A stretch of DNA of 45,037 nucleotides from Prevotella sp. (lineage in GTDB: Bacteria; Bacteroidota; Bacteroidia; Bacteroidales; Bacteroidaceae), in assembly GCA_017548275.1 (NCBI GenBank), contig JAFZAH010000019.1:1-45037 (forward strand). Direction: 5' to 3'. The position numbers were made by a program, and so were the translations under genes. The notes under the pieces were generated by a model. The model ran no database searches and was not told the origin of the DNA. It saw only the letters and a list, made by a program, of their open reading frames with translations. Shown here piece by piece: positions 7,600 through 16,612 of the stretch (positions are counted from its first letter, which is position 1; each line of letters opens with the position of its first letter).

Positions 7600-8106
7600 T
7601 CATACCGCCAGTTGTGTGGCAAATTCTCTTAAGCGGCTGATGCTTCGGTGCATGAGGTTGCGCACGCTCTGGTAATTGATGCCCATGATGCGGCAGATGT
7701 CGTCGTATTTGCGCTCTTCGATGTAATAGAGGTTGATGATTTCACGCTGACGAGGTGACAATTTGTGGAAATATTTCTCTATGCTCGCCGTCAATGCCGA
7801 CATTCGTTCCAACTGCTCATGGTTGTATTCCTCCAATTCGGCACGGGCGCGCATCGTCGTGTCTGTAATCTCATTGTCGCAGACGTGTATGTTGCGACGG
7901 AATTCGTCGTTGATGCGGTTGCGGAGCGAGATATACAGATAACTCTCGATATTCTCTACCGAGTCGAGGTTTTGTCGCCTGGTATATAATTTCAAAAACA
8001 CATCGTGAATACAGTCTTTCAGCATTTCGCGATCCGTCGTGAAACGGGCCCCGAATGCGAACAACTGGTCGATGTTTTTGTCATAGAGTGTAGCAAAATC
8101 AATCAT
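7600..8106 (-). CDS. ECF-type RNA polymerase sigma factor
   Basis: A 168-residue sigma-70 family protein of the extracytoplasmic-function group. Region 2 occupies about residues 5-75 (LKDCIHDVFLKLYTRR, then YLYISLRNRINDEFR) and region 4 about residues 105-160 (LSPRQREIINLYYIEERKYDDI and the helix-turn-helix MGINYQSVRNLMHRSISRLR). I chose the ATG at 8106: a longer frame reaching 8190 would start upstream of the promoter at 8160-8191. No anti-sigma (FecR-like) gene adjoins it, which is unlike the expanded Bacteroidetes family linked to SusC/SusD. What it controls is unknown. Confidence 0.85.
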   Translation of the reverse strand: MIDFATLYDKNIDQLFAFGARFTTDREMLKDCIHDVFLKLYTRRQNLDSVENIESYLYISLRNRINDEFRRNIHVCDNEITDTTMRARAELEEYNHEQLERMSALTASIEKYFHKLSPRQREIINLYYIEERKYDDICRIMGINYQSVRNLMHRSISRLREFATQLAV

Positions 8107-8159
8107 TTTAATTGGTTTCGTAGAAGTTTCGATGGTTAGGTTGTTTCTTTGTTTTCGTT

Positions 8160-8191
8160 GCAAAAATACAAAATTATTTGACAACTTCAAA
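8160..8191 (-). promoter_or_regulatory. Promoter of the sigma factor gene
   Basis: On the minus strand TTTG (8188-8191) and TATTTTTGC (8160-8168) are 19 bp apart. This decides the start of the sigma gene at 8106 and gives a leader of about 45 nt. Confidence 0.75.
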
Positions 8192-8271
8192 ATTATATCT
8201 TTTTATTTTCCACGAATCAACGTAAACGATAACGGACCATTTCATTCACAAAATAGTCTTCATTACTACCG

Positions 8272-8338
8272 ACCTTAATGTCCTTAAAAACCTTAAATGC
8301 CTTAAAACCCTCACTAATGTCCTTTTAACTCCTCAAGT
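8272..8338 (+). repeat. Imperfect CCTTAAA tandem repeat
   Basis: Units related to TGTCCTTAAAA and CCTTAAATG recur about six times between the sigma promoter and the end of the SH3 gene. The C/T-rich strand is the plus strand although both flanking genes are on minus. No terminator is evident here for the SH3 gene. Confidence 0.6.
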
Positions 8339-8347
8339 AGCTCTCCT

Positions 8348-8860
8348 TCACTTTACCACCTTTGCGTCTTTCTTCTTGATGTACAGATTATCATGTGCAG
8401 TGACGAGCATGTAATACTCTCCGTCATCCGTCTCCGTAAAGGTGTCGGCGATGATGGTACCTTTCTTTACCGTGGCGAATACAGGAAGTGAAGGGGCTTC
8501 ACCGGATAAATCATCTCCGTAAATGGGGGTGTTCTCACGGATAGCAACCAGTCGTGGCTGCCCTTTACCCTCATACCAGGTCTGTGTTCCTACAAATTTG
8601 CTGTAGGCCCAGCCAGTCACGTTGCCCGATTTCACCTTGCTCCAGTTGCCTTTTTTGCCAACAAGCACACCGTTTCCCAAACCATGGGAGAATGCGTATA
8701 ACTTGGTGAGAATTCTACCTTTGTTAGAAGGGGTGGCTCTGACATTCACAAAACCGTCGTCAGAAGTAGCATAGACCACAGTAAACACGTTTTGGGCTTG
8801 CATCAAACCGCAAAAGGCAAGCGTCGCCATGATTGCTAATATTCGTTTCATCTTTTTCAT
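8348..8860 (-). CDS. Secreted SH3-domain protein
   Basis: A 170-residue protein with a signal peptide (MKKMKRILAIMATLAFCGLM, cleavage near AQA/QN) followed by an SH3_3-like domain (about residues 28-90: DGFVNVRATPSNKGRIL ... GWAYSKFVG). The C-terminal half contains a second beta-rich segment (about 95-165) with no family I can name. Bacterial SH3 domains of this type bind peptidoglycan or mediate protein contacts in the envelope. The start at 8860 gives the best signal peptide; a longer frame to 8974 begins before the promoter at 8949-8957. Its own promoter separates it from the OMP gene at 9205. Confidence 0.7.
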   Translation of the reverse strand: MKKMKRILAIMATLAFCGLMQAQNVFTVVYATSDDGFVNVRATPSNKGRILTKLYAFSHGLGNGVLVGKKGNWSKVKSGNVTGWAYSKFVGTQTWYEGKGQPRLVAIRENTPIYGDDLSGEAPSLPVFATVKKGTIIADTFTETDDGEYYMLVTAHDNLYIKKKDAKVVK

Positions 8861-8948
8861 AACAGCACAGGGGTTCTTTCTGCCTCCATCATCTTCCTTC
8901 TTCTTCGCTTTGGTGCTGCATACAAAACAAAAAACAGGAAAAGACACC

Positions 8949-8957
8949 GCAAATATA
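8949..8957 (-). promoter_or_regulatory. -7 element of the SH3 gene
   Basis: TATATTTGC on the minus strand at 8949-8957 is a perfect match to the -7 consensus. No clear -33 TTTG is visible. The leader would be about 80 nt. The rest of the 344-bp divergent spacer holds a C/T-rich stretch (9041-9092) and the OMP promoter, and no gene. Confidence 0.6.
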
Positions 8958-9160
8958 ATAAAAATATAAGACATACACCACGATTATCCCAAAAAACTAC
9001 TGCCGTCTGCTAAAAAAACACAAGTACAAAAAACATCTTCATGTCCGTCTGTCCTCAAGTCTTTCTTTCCTTATGTCTCCCTAAATTCCTAATTTTTTGT
9101 TAAATCACCGCAAATCTATCAATAATTGTAAAAACATTCGACGATTTCGTTTTTTTTCAA

Positions 9161-9169
9161 TAATTTTGC
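9161..9169 (+). promoter_or_regulatory. -7 element of the envelope operon
   Basis: TAATTTTGC at 9161-9169, with a weak -33 candidate TTCG at 9137-9140 (20-bp spacing). The ATG of the outer-membrane protein gene follows at 9205. Confidence 0.6.
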
Positions 9170-9204
9170 AAACTGATTTTGAAGATAAGACAGATTCTGT
9201 ATTT

Positions 9205-10512
9205 ATGAAAAAAATAATATGCGCCGTCATCATGGCGGCCATCACGGGTCAGTTGTTCGCCCAAACCGATAGACAATACACCACTGTGTCGCCTTATAGC
9301 CAATTTGGACTGGGTATTCCCCTTGACCAGTCGCAGGGATTCAGCAAAGGTATGAACGGTGTGGGTATCGGATTTCGCGAGCATAATATGGTCAACACAC
9401 TCAACCCCGCTTCTTATTCGTCTATCGATTCCCTCACGTTCATGTTCGACGCCGGGGTGTCAGGGCAGTTAACCAATTTCGAAGAGAACGGAAAGAAGAA
9501 AAATGCCAAAAGTGCCTCGTTCGACTATGTTGTCGCAGGATTCAGGGCATTCCGCCACGTGGGCGTGAGTTTTGGTCTGCTGCCTTTCACAGATGTCGGT
9601 TACAACTATTCCAGCAAGCAGAATGTGGGCGATACATCAACCTCTTATACCAACACCTATTATGGTTCTGGAGGTCTTCACCAGGTTTTCCTCGGCATAG
9701 GATGGGAACCTTTCAAAGGGGTGTCACTGGGTGTCAACGGAGGTTATCTCTGGGGTAATATCGAAAAAGTGGTATCCAACAGTTACAGTGTGTCCTCTAT
9801 CAACTCCCTGTCTAAATATTACGAAATCAATGTCAAGAATTACACACTCAACTTCGGTGCGCAATTCGCTGCCAACGTGACGAAAAACGACAAGTTGACT
9901 CTTGGTCTTACATACGGCTTCGGACATGACTTGAAGGAAGACCTCTCCAGCATGGTCATCTCTACCAATACGCAGACGAGTGTGCTCGACACGGCGAAAG
10001 TCGAGGGAAACAGCATGCTCAAACTGCCGCATACCTTTGGAGCAGGATTGGCATGGAACCATCGCGACAAACTGAAGGTGGGATTCGATTTCACATTGCA
10101 GAAATGGGCTGATGTGGGTTATCCCGAATTGCAAGGGTCGAACGGCAACACCCAATTCGTGCTCAACTCGCAGTATTTCCTTGACAGAAAGAAATTCAAT
10201 CTCGGTGTGGACTATTGTGCCGACGAGAAAGGTGAGAGAAAGAAATATCTCAGAATGATTCACTACCGTTTCGGTATTTCATACGCTACACCTTATTTAA
10301 ATATCGACGGCAGAGACGGACCCAAGGAAATCAGTGTGTCTGCAGGATTCGGCATTCCTGTCATCAACAGTTGGAATAACCGCTCCACACTCAATATCAG
10401 TGCGCAGTGGGTGCGCAATGCCGCTGACAATATGCTCAAAGAGAACACTTTCCGCATCAATATAGGATTCACATTCAATGAGCGGTGGTTCATGAAGTGG
10501 AAAGTGAACTGA
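9205..10512 (+). CDS. Outer-membrane beta-barrel protein upstream of lptC
   Basis: A 435-residue secreted protein with a clear signal peptide (MKKIICAVIMAAITGQLFA, then QTD). The mature part is rich in Gly, Asn, Tyr and Ser with alternating hydrophobic strands and ends in an aromatic-rich strand (RWFMKWKVN), as expected for an outer-membrane barrel. The N-terminal phrase SPYSQFGLGIP recalls FadL-like or PorV-like Bacteroidetes proteins, but I cannot assign a family with certainty. I chose the ATG at 9205 because a longer frame from 9097 would begin before the promoter. It is followed after 10 nt by lptC, so it belongs to an envelope-biogenesis operon. Confidence 0.7.
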   Translation: MKKIICAVIMAAITGQLFAQTDRQYTTVSPYSQFGLGIPLDQSQGFSKGMNGVGIGFREHNMVNTLNPASYSSIDSLTFMFDAGVSGQLTNFEENGKKKNAKSASFDYVVAGFRAFRHVGVSFGLLPFTDVGYNYSSKQNVGDTSTSYTNTYYGSGGLHQVFLGIGWEPFKGVSLGVNGGYLWGNIEKVVSNSYSVSSINSLSKYYEINVKNYTLNFGAQFAANVTKNDKLTLGLTYGFGHDLKEDLSSMVISTNTQTSVLDTAKVEGNSMLKLPHTFGAGLAWNHRDKLKVGFDFTLQKWADVGYPELQGSNGNTQFVLNSQYFLDRKKFNLGVDYCADEKGERKKYLRMIHYRFGISYATPYLNIDGRDGPKEISVSAGFGIPVINSWNNRSTLNISAQWVRNAADNMLKENTFRINIGFTFNERWFMKWKVN

Positions 10513-10522
10513 TACAGGTTAT

Positions 10523-11197
10523 ATGGGGCATTCTCGCGCGTTCATCTTTTTAATGCTGTCAGCGGCGCTACTCAGCGTGGCATGCGGTCAGGAGAGAGAA
10601 CATACGGCACCCGCTATCCGTCCGCAAGACTCGGTGCCTATGATGGTCTCCTATGGGGTGAATACGCTTATCTCCGACTCAGGCATCATCAAATACCGCA
10701 TCGTGGCTGAGAGATGGGAGATGAACCCGAACAGAAACCCGTCGAGATGGGTCTTCGACAAAGGATTGTTCCTCGAACAGTTCGACCTCACGCTCCATGT
10801 ACAGTCTTATATCCAGTGCGATACGGCTTATTATTATGACAATGACAAGTTGTGGGAACTGCATGGACGCGTCAGGATACTTTCAAAAAACGGATTGAGA
10901 TTCAAAAGCGAGGAACTGTTCTGGGACGAGCGCAAACACGAGATTTATTCCAACAAATTCTCTCATTTTTATACACCCGAGCGTGAACTGCAAGGCAACC
11001 GCTTCAGGAGTGATGAGAAAATGACCAAATATTCTGTCACCAACAGCAAAGGGTCGTTCGACAAAGGTGATATCGACAAATCGCCGCGTGAGAATATGTC
11101 GAGAAACGAGTCCGACTCGGCCATGAACCGAGGCAGACAACCGTATCGGCCTAACAGAAAACATACGACCATACCACTCACACGACCAGAACAATAA
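10523..11197 (+). CDS. lptC: LPS export protein LptC, lipoprotein form
   Basis: A 224-residue predicted lipoprotein (lipobox ending at Cys21, SVAC). The region of about residues 45-160 has the repeated short beta strands of LptC/OstA-type folds: LISDSGIIKYRIVAERWEM, then FDLTLHVQSYIQCDTAYYYD and LWELHGRVRI. LptC carries lipopolysaccharide from the LptBFG transporter to LptA across the periplasm. Bacteroidetes LptC is usually a lipoprotein, in contrast to the single-pass membrane form of E. coli. The C-terminal 40 residues are Arg/Asn-rich and look disordered. It lies 10 nt after the barrel gene and 5 nt before the CNNM gene, an order common in Bacteroidales. Confidence 0.8.
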   Translation: MGHSRAFIFLMLSAALLSVACGQEREHTAPAIRPQDSVPMMVSYGVNTLISDSGIIKYRIVAERWEMNPNRNPSRWVFDKGLFLEQFDLTLHVQSYIQCDTAYYYDNDKLWELHGRVRILSKNGLRFKSEELFWDERKHEIYSNKFSHFYTPERELQGNRFRSDEKMTKYSVTNSKGSFDKGDIDKSPRENMSRNESDSAMNRGRQPYRPNRKHTTIPLTRPEQ

Positions 11198-11202
11198 GTA
11201 AA

Positions 11203-12465
11203 ATGGTTAGCATCAGTCTGATAGTCAGCATCATCATCGCAATGATTTTCTCCGGCTTCTTCTCGGGCATGGAGATTGCTTTCGTGTCAAGCAACAGGAT
11301 GCTCGCTGAGATGGACAAAGAGAAAAACGGATTGGCGCAACGATGCCTTGCCGTGTTTTATAAACATCCCAACAACTTTGTCAGCACCATGCTCGTGGGC
11401 AACAATATCGCCCTCGTCGTGTATGGCATATTGTTCGCGCAACTTTTTGATGCTACGCTTTTCAGTTCGCTTTCCGACGGATTGAGGGTTTCGGCCGACA
11501 CCATTCTCTCCACGGTGATTATCCTTTTCACGGGTGAGTTCCTGCCGAAAACCTTTTTCAAAAGCAATCCCAACCGTCTGCTCACTTTCTTTGCCATACC
11601 CGCATACCTCTGCTATGTCATCTTGTGGCCCATATCGCGTTTTGCCACCTTGCTCTCAAGGGGACTTTTAAGACTCGTAGGCGTGAAAATGGGAAAAGAG
11701 GCCGCCGACGAGGAGTTCTCAAAAGTCGATTTGGACTATCTCGTGCAGTCGAGCATAGACAATGCCAAAAACGAGGACGATATTGATGATGAGGTCAAGA
11801 TATTTCAAAATGCGCTCGATTTTTCTGACACCAAAGTGCGCGACTGCATGATTCCCAGGACGGAAATCAATGCTGTGCCCGACGATTGCGACAGCGAGAC
11901 GCTCAAACAGAAGTTTATCGAGAGCGGAAACTCGAAAATCATCGTTTATCACGACGATATCGACCATGTCATCGGATATATCCATTCGTCGGAGATGTTC
12001 AAAAATGCCGGAGAATGGATTGAGCATATTCAGAAAATGCCTTTCGTGCCCGAGACTATGGCAGCGCGGAAACTCATGAAAATTCTTTTACAACAGAAGA
12101 AAAGCCTCGCCGTTGTTGTCGATGAGTTTGGAGGAACTTCCGGTCTGGTCTCGCTCGAAGACATGGTAGAGGAGATTTTCGGCGAGATAGAAGACGAGCA
12201 CGACAGCAAGAAATACACAGCCAGGCGTACGGCCGAAAACGAGTATCTGCTCTCAGCCAGACTCGAGATTGACAACGTCAATGAGATGTTCGACCTCGAA
12301 CTGCCCGAAAGCGACGAGTATATGACCATCGGCGGACTGATTCTGCATGAATATCAGAGTTTCCCGAAACTTAACGAGGTTGTGAAAATCGGACAATATG
12401 AGTTCCAAATCATCAAAAAAACCATGACGAAAATTGAACTCGTAAAACTGAAGGTCATATCATAA
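11203..12465 (+). CDS. CNNM/CorC family transporter (hemolysin-like, DUF21-CBS)
   Basis: The 420-residue protein has the three-part layout of this family: an N-terminal DUF21 membrane domain (about 1-190, beginning MVSISLIVSIIIAMIFSGFF), two CBS motifs (about 205-325; RDCMIPRTEINAVP and the second ending in FGGTSGLVSLEDMVEEIFGE), and a C-terminal CorC_HlyC domain (about 340-415). Family members export or take up Mg2+; the old name hemolysin is not evidence of toxicity. It is 5 nt downstream of lptC. In Bacteroidetes homologues near this locus are sometimes called GldE, but there is no gliding gene here. Confidence 0.88.
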   Translation: MVSISLIVSIIIAMIFSGFFSGMEIAFVSSNRMLAEMDKEKNGLAQRCLAVFYKHPNNFVSTMLVGNNIALVVYGILFAQLFDATLFSSLSDGLRVSADTILSTVIILFTGEFLPKTFFKSNPNRLLTFFAIPAYLCYVILWPISRFATLLSRGLLRLVGVKMGKEAADEEFSKVDLDYLVQSSIDNAKNEDDIDDEVKIFQNALDFSDTKVRDCMIPRTEINAVPDDCDSETLKQKFIESGNSKIIVYHDDIDHVIGYIHSSEMFKNAGEWIEHIQKMPFVPETMAARKLMKILLQQKKSLAVVVDEFGGTSGLVSLEDMVEEIFGEIEDEHDSKKYTARRTAENEYLLSARLEIDNVNEMFDLELPESDEYMTIGGLILHEYQSFPKLNEVVKIGQYEFQIIKKTMTKIELVKLKVIS

Positions 12466-12576
12466 TACATGCATTTACACACAACTGTCATCGCGTCGCA
12501 TTATGATACCCGAAGGCATGTGTGATGCTATATTGATACCATTTAATTCGCCGATTAGCATTTTTCAACGAAAAAA

Positions 12577-12608
12577 TTCGCTTGTTTGCGTTTTTCTTCG
12601 TAATTTTG
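12577..12608 (+). promoter_or_regulatory. Possible promoter of the PpiD/SurA-like gene
   Basis: TAATTTTG at 12601-12608 fits the -7 consensus, with TTCG at 12577-12580 as a weak -33 (20-bp spacing). It lies in a 266-bp spacer that otherwise contains A/T-rich sequence with recurring TTCG/TTTGCG and no gene. The chaperone gene may thus be expressed separately from the CNNM gene. Confidence 0.4.
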
Positions 12609-12731
12609 TGCGCTTTTTGGCGTATCAGCAAGATTTAAGCGGAAATGCGAACGTTTGTCATGCTCTGAAAACGCCTTGAAAACAACAGTTTGAATAGTAA
12701 AAAACAATAAAATAAAAACAATTAAAAAGTA

Positions 12732-14849
12732 ATGGCAGCATTAGGAACAATTAGAAAAAGAGGCATCATTCTCATTTGTATTATAGGTCTCGGTTTGTTC
12801 GCTTTCATCGCCGGAGACATGTTCAAATCCTGCGAGGGTACAAAGGCGGAAAGAAGTCAGAGACTTGCCGTAATCGCAGGTGAGAAGATCAATGCACAAG
12901 ACTATCAGAAATTCTCTGAGGAATTTGTCGAATTCATGAAAATGGAGGGACAGCAGGCCACAGATGAACAGTTGAGAGAAGCAGCGTGGAACAGTTTCTT
13001 GCAGGAGAAACTCCTCGTCGATGAGGCTGAGAAACTCGGATTGACCATCACCGACGACGAAATCAATGACGTCATGACAAAGGGCTCACACCCCGTGTTG
13101 GCTCAGTTCCCCATCCCCCAAGTGCATAACCAGCAGACTGGACTGTTCGATGTCAACGCATATCGTCAACTCATCAACCAGACCAAGCAGGCCAACAACC
13201 AGCAGGCCAATCAGATTTACAGATACCTGCTCTACAAAGAGCATCAGTTGAGAATCACTCTGCTCTTCGAGAAATACAGCAACTTGCTTACCGCTTGTAC
13301 TATTTCGAACCCCGCTGAGGCAAAATTCGCTTTCGACTCTGAGAAGAAAGAGAGCGACGTGCTCCTTGCAGCTTACGATTATAAAGCCATCAACGACAAT
13401 GACGTGAAGGTCAGCGATGCGGAACTCCAACAGAAATACGATGAACTCAAAGAGACCGCGCTCATTAAAATCCAAAACGAGCAGCGTGCTGGTAAGTTCA
13501 TTCTCGTTAGAAAAGTCGCTTCAGAGAAAGACCGCTCTGAACTCTTTGACGAACTGACACAAGCCGCCTCTCTGATGGATTCTACAGATTATCAGGGTGT
13601 TGCTCGCCAGTTTAATTCGAATATCGCATTTACAGGAGTTCCTGTTACAAAGAGTGCATTCTCACCCGCAGTGGCCAATATGGTCGATTCTATCGGTGTC
13701 AACACCGTGAAAGGTCCCTTCGAGGATGCTGCTGACAACACTCTCAATGTGATCCGCATCATTTCAAAGACTACTTTGCCCGACTCAATCCAGTATCGTG
13801 TTATCGGCGTGGGCGGAAAAGACCAGGCTGAAGTCAATACACGCGCCGACAGCGTGCTCAAGGCCGCTCAGGGTGGCGAGGACTTCGAGGTGCTTGCCAA
13901 GAGATACGGACAGACCGCTGAGAAGACCTGGTTGGTGACAAGCGATTATGAGCGTGCCGCTAACATCGGTGCCGATGATGCCAAGATGATTAACATGCTC
14001 CACGAGATGAACAAAAACGAGATGAGACTTCTCGACCTCGCAGGAAGCAAACTCCTCATCCAGGTGCTCGACCTCAAAAAGCCCGTGCAGAAATATGTTG
14101 CGCTGCAAGTCAAGCGCTCTATCGATTACAGCGACGAGACCTCACGTCAGATTACCAATGACCTCAGACAGTTCCTTGCTGATAACCGCACACTCGAGTC
14201 ACTCGAGAAGAACGCTCCCTCTAAGCAATATCAGTTGATGGACATCCCCGGCATTGATACCTCTGTAAGCGGCATCGCAAATGTGCCCAACACAAAAGAG
14301 GCTCTCCGTTGGTTCTTCAACAGCGACCGTGCAGAGGGTGACATCTCTGATCCCTTCACCTGCGGACCGAATCAGGACATGCTCATGGCTGTCGTTCTCA
14401 CCGGTATCTATGACAAGGGTTACAAACCTCTCACCGATGCTAATGTGAATGAGGTTATCAAACAGCAGGCGCTCAATGACAAGAAGGCTGAGAAGATTCT
14501 CGAGGCTGTGAAGAGTGTCAACTCCATTGATGCCGCTAAGGCTGTCACTGCTGTTCCTTGCCGTCTTGACACTGTGCAGCACGTGTCATTTGCCAACTAC
14601 AACCAGGAGCCCAAACTCGCTGGTGCTGTAGCAGCAAGCAAGCCCGGATTCAACAAGACCCCGGTTAAGGGAAAGAACGGTGTCTATTTCTATCAGGTGC
14701 TCGAACAGCGCACGCTTGAAGGCGCATACGATGAGAAACAATACAAAGAACGCGCTGCTCAGAGAAATCTCTCTATTCTCCAGAACACGCTTCTTGACGA
14801 ACTCGTCCGCAATGCGAAACTCACCGACAACCGTTACATCTTCATGTAA
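12732..14849 (+). CDS. SurA N-terminal / PpiD-like periplasmic folding factor
   Basis: A 705-residue protein with one N-terminal membrane anchor (about 10-30) and a large periplasmic part. Residues 35-190 resemble the SurA_N_3/PpiD N-terminal chaperone module (INAQDYQKFSEEFVEF, later AAWNSFLQEKLLVDEAEKLGL). A parvulin-like rotamase region can be placed at about 345-450 (INTRADSVLKAAQGGEDFEVLAKRYG in part), though the motifs are weak, so prolyl isomerase activity is uncertain. PpiD acts at the inner membrane next to the Sec channel and helps exported proteins fold. In Bacteroidetes it often follows the CNNM gene, as here. A strong terminator follows, so it ends the envelope run. Confidence 0.82.
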   Translation: MAALGTIRKRGIILICIIGLGLFAFIAGDMFKSCEGTKAERSQRLAVIAGEKINAQDYQKFSEEFVEFMKMEGQQATDEQLREAAWNSFLQEKLLVDEAEKLGLTITDDEINDVMTKGSHPVLAQFPIPQVHNQQTGLFDVNAYRQLINQTKQANNQQANQIYRYLLYKEHQLRITLLFEKYSNLLTACTISNPAEAKFAFDSEKKESDVLLAAYDYKAINDNDVKVSDAELQQKYDELKETALIKIQNEQRAGKFILVRKVASEKDRSELFDELTQAASLMDSTDYQGVARQFNSNIAFTGVPVTKSAFSPAVANMVDSIGVNTVKGPFEDAADNTLNVIRIISKTTLPDSIQYRVIGVGGKDQAEVNTRADSVLKAAQGGEDFEVLAKRYGQTAEKTWLVTSDYERAANIGADDAKMINMLHEMNKNEMRLLDLAGSKLLIQVLDLKKPVQKYVALQVKRSIDYSDETSRQITNDLRQFLADNRTLESLEKNAPSKQYQLMDIPGIDTSVSGIANVPNTKEALRWFFNSDRAEGDISDPFTCGPNQDMLMAVVLTGIYDKGYKPLTDANVNEVIKQQALNDKKAEKILEAVKSVNSIDAAKAVTAVPCRLDTVQHVSFANYNQEPKLAGAVAASKPGFNKTPVKGKNGVYFYQVLEQRTLEGAYDEKQYKERAAQRNLSILQNTLLDELVRNAKLTDNRYIFM

Positions 14850-14873
14850 TCAGGTGTTTGGATAAACTATATT

Positions 14874-14908
14874 TCGGCTCTCTTGTCTTAGGGGAGCCGA
14901 TTTTTTTT
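14874..14908 (+). terminator. Rho-independent terminator after the PpiD-like gene
   Basis: Stem TCGGCTCTC (14874-14882) with GGAGCCGA (14893-14900), an 8-10 nt loop, and eight T residues at 14901-14908. Confidence 0.9.
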
Positions 14909-14940
14909 ATCTTGACATGCGTGATGTCCTTTTTTTTTAG

Positions 14941-14949
14941 TATCTTCGC
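14941..14949 (+). promoter_or_regulatory. -7 element of the first GHL10 gene
   Basis: TATCTTCGC directly follows a T/A-rich tract and is the same variant as at 183-191. The -33 region is not clear. The ATG is at 14977. Confidence 0.5.
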
Positions 14950-14976
14950 ACCCGAAATCATACTATATCATACGAC

Positions 14977-16497
14977 ATGAGAAAGACCGTCATCCTTTTT
15001 TGCGCGATAGCAGGGTTATTGCTCTCGTCCTGCAAGAGTGAACAACTTGTTGCCACACAGTCTTCGCCCGCTAAGAGAGAGTTTCGTGGGGCATGGATTC
15101 AGTGTGTCAACGGACAGTTCCTCGGTTTGTCAACACAGCAGATGCAGAACACATTGAGCAGCCAACTCGACGAACTGCAGCGCGACGGATGCAATGCTAT
15201 TATCTTCCAGGTGCGTCCCGAGTGCGATGCCCTATATGCCAGCAACATCGAGCCGTGGAGCAGATTCCTCACAGGACGTCAGGGCGCCGCGCCCTCTCCC
15301 TATTGGGATCCTCTGAAATGGATGATTGAGCAATGTCATCACAGGGGCATGGAACTGCATGCATGGATAAACCCTTACCGCGCGAAAACGAAGACGACAA
15401 AAGAACTTGCGGCGAATCATATCGCACAGCGCCGGCCCGACCTTGTCTTCCCCTACGATGGACAGTATATCCTCAACCCGGGTATTCCAGAAAACAGGGA
15501 TTACATCTGCAAAGTCGTTGATGATATCGTCAGCCGCTATGACATCGACGGGCTGCATATCGACGATTATTTCTATCCCTATCCCGTGAGCGGGCAGACC
15601 ATACCCGATGACAGGGAGTTCAGAACCAATAACAATAAGAATATCGCCAACAAAAATGACTGGAGGCGCGAGAATGTCAATCTCTTCATCCAGCAACTTG
15701 AGCAGACCATCCATAAACGCAAACCCTACGTCAAATTTGGCGTCTCTCCCTTCGGCATCTATCGTAACCGCCGCAATGACGCGAGAGGAAGCAACACGTC
15801 GGGATTGCAGAACTATGACGACCTTTATGCTGATGTCCTGCTTTGGGTAAACAAGGGTTGGATAGATTACTGTGTCCCCCAGTTGTATTGGGAAATAGGG
15901 CATAAATCGGCAGATTACGAGACGCTGATTCATTGGTGGGATGCCAACGCCGGCAACCGTCCCCTCTATATCGGCGAGGATGTGGAGCGTACCGCCAAAC
16001 ATCCTGACCCCAACAACCCGAATGTCAACCAGATTACAGCGAAATACAAACTGCGTAAACAGTCTCCCCATGTCAATGGCATGGTGCTGTGGTATGCCAA
16101 GGCCGCCGTCGATAATGTGGGCAACTACGGCCGTGTCTTGCGCGATGCCTATTGGCGTATGCCCGCCCTTCAGCCTCTCATGCCGTTCATCGACGGCGAC
16201 GCCCCGGGACATCCGAAGAAAGTGAAGGATATTTGGGTCAATCAGGACTATGTGCTCTTCTGGACCGCTCCCTCTGGACATGGTTGGAAGAATGAGCCAT
16301 ATAAATACGTCATCTATCGCTTTGATGACAACGAGAAAATAGATTTGGCTAACCCCGCGAAAATTGTGGCCATCACCAATAATACCTTTTATAAATTGCC
16401 CTATAGCGGCGGTAAACAAAAATTTGTTTATGTCATTACCGCTCTCGACCGCATGAGCAATGAGAGCAAAGGCGTAGTGAAAAAAGTGAAGTTATAA
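14977..16497 (+). CDS. GHL10-type glycoside hydrolase-like lipoprotein (DUF187)
   Basis: A 506-residue predicted lipoprotein (lipobox LSSC, Cys19). Residues about 29-350 form the GHL10 TIM-barrel domain (PF02638): REFRGAWIQCVNGQF at the start, then GCNAIIFQVRPECDALY, GMELHAWINPYR, and the acidic motif DGLHIDDYFYPYP (Asp191-Asp197), which carries the likely catalytic carboxylates. The last 100 residues look like a fibronectin-III-type domain (KKVKDIWVNQDYVLFWTAP). Homologues are thought to act on cell-wall or exported polysaccharide, with substrates unproven. A paralogue is encoded at 21132-22769. It is flanked by terminators on both sides, so it is monocistronic. Confidence 0.85.
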   Translation: MRKTVILFCAIAGLLLSSCKSEQLVATQSSPAKREFRGAWIQCVNGQFLGLSTQQMQNTLSSQLDELQRDGCNAIIFQVRPECDALYASNIEPWSRFLTGRQGAAPSPYWDPLKWMIEQCHHRGMELHAWINPYRAKTKTTKELAANHIAQRRPDLVFPYDGQYILNPGIPENRDYICKVVDDIVSRYDIDGLHIDDYFYPYPVSGQTIPDDREFRTNNNKNIANKNDWRRENVNLFIQQLEQTIHKRKPYVKFGVSPFGIYRNRRNDARGSNTSGLQNYDDLYADVLLWVNKGWIDYCVPQLYWEIGHKSADYETLIHWWDANAGNRPLYIGEDVERTAKHPDPNNPNVNQITAKYKLRKQSPHVNGMVLWYAKAAVDNVGNYGRVLRDAYWRMPALQPLMPFIDGDAPGHPKKVKDIWVNQDYVLFWTAPSGHGWKNEPYKYVIYRFDDNEKIDLANPAKIVAITNNTFYKLPYSGGKQKFVYVITALDRMSNESKGVVKKVKL

Positions 16498-16502
16498 TAA
16501 AC

Positions 16503-16540
16503 ACAATCAGGAGGCAGATTCTGCCTCCTGATTGTTTTAT
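16503..16540. terminator. Long near-perfect terminator hairpin
   Basis: ACAATCAGGAGGCAGA (16503-16518) is followed after one base by its exact complement (16520-16535), then TTTAT. It ends the GHL10 gene and could also act on the convergent minus-strand unit. Confidence 0.88.
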
Positions 16541-16612
16541 CTTTCCGTGGTTTCTATGGGTTCCTGTTTATTTCCATAGTTCCCAGGACTCCCAAAGTTC
16601 CCAGCCCCCACG

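Noticed and set aside
8107-8190. Longer N-terminus of the ECF sigma factor
   Set aside because: The extension covers the promoter at 8160-8191, so it cannot be transcribed from it; region 2 starts properly from the ATG at 8106.
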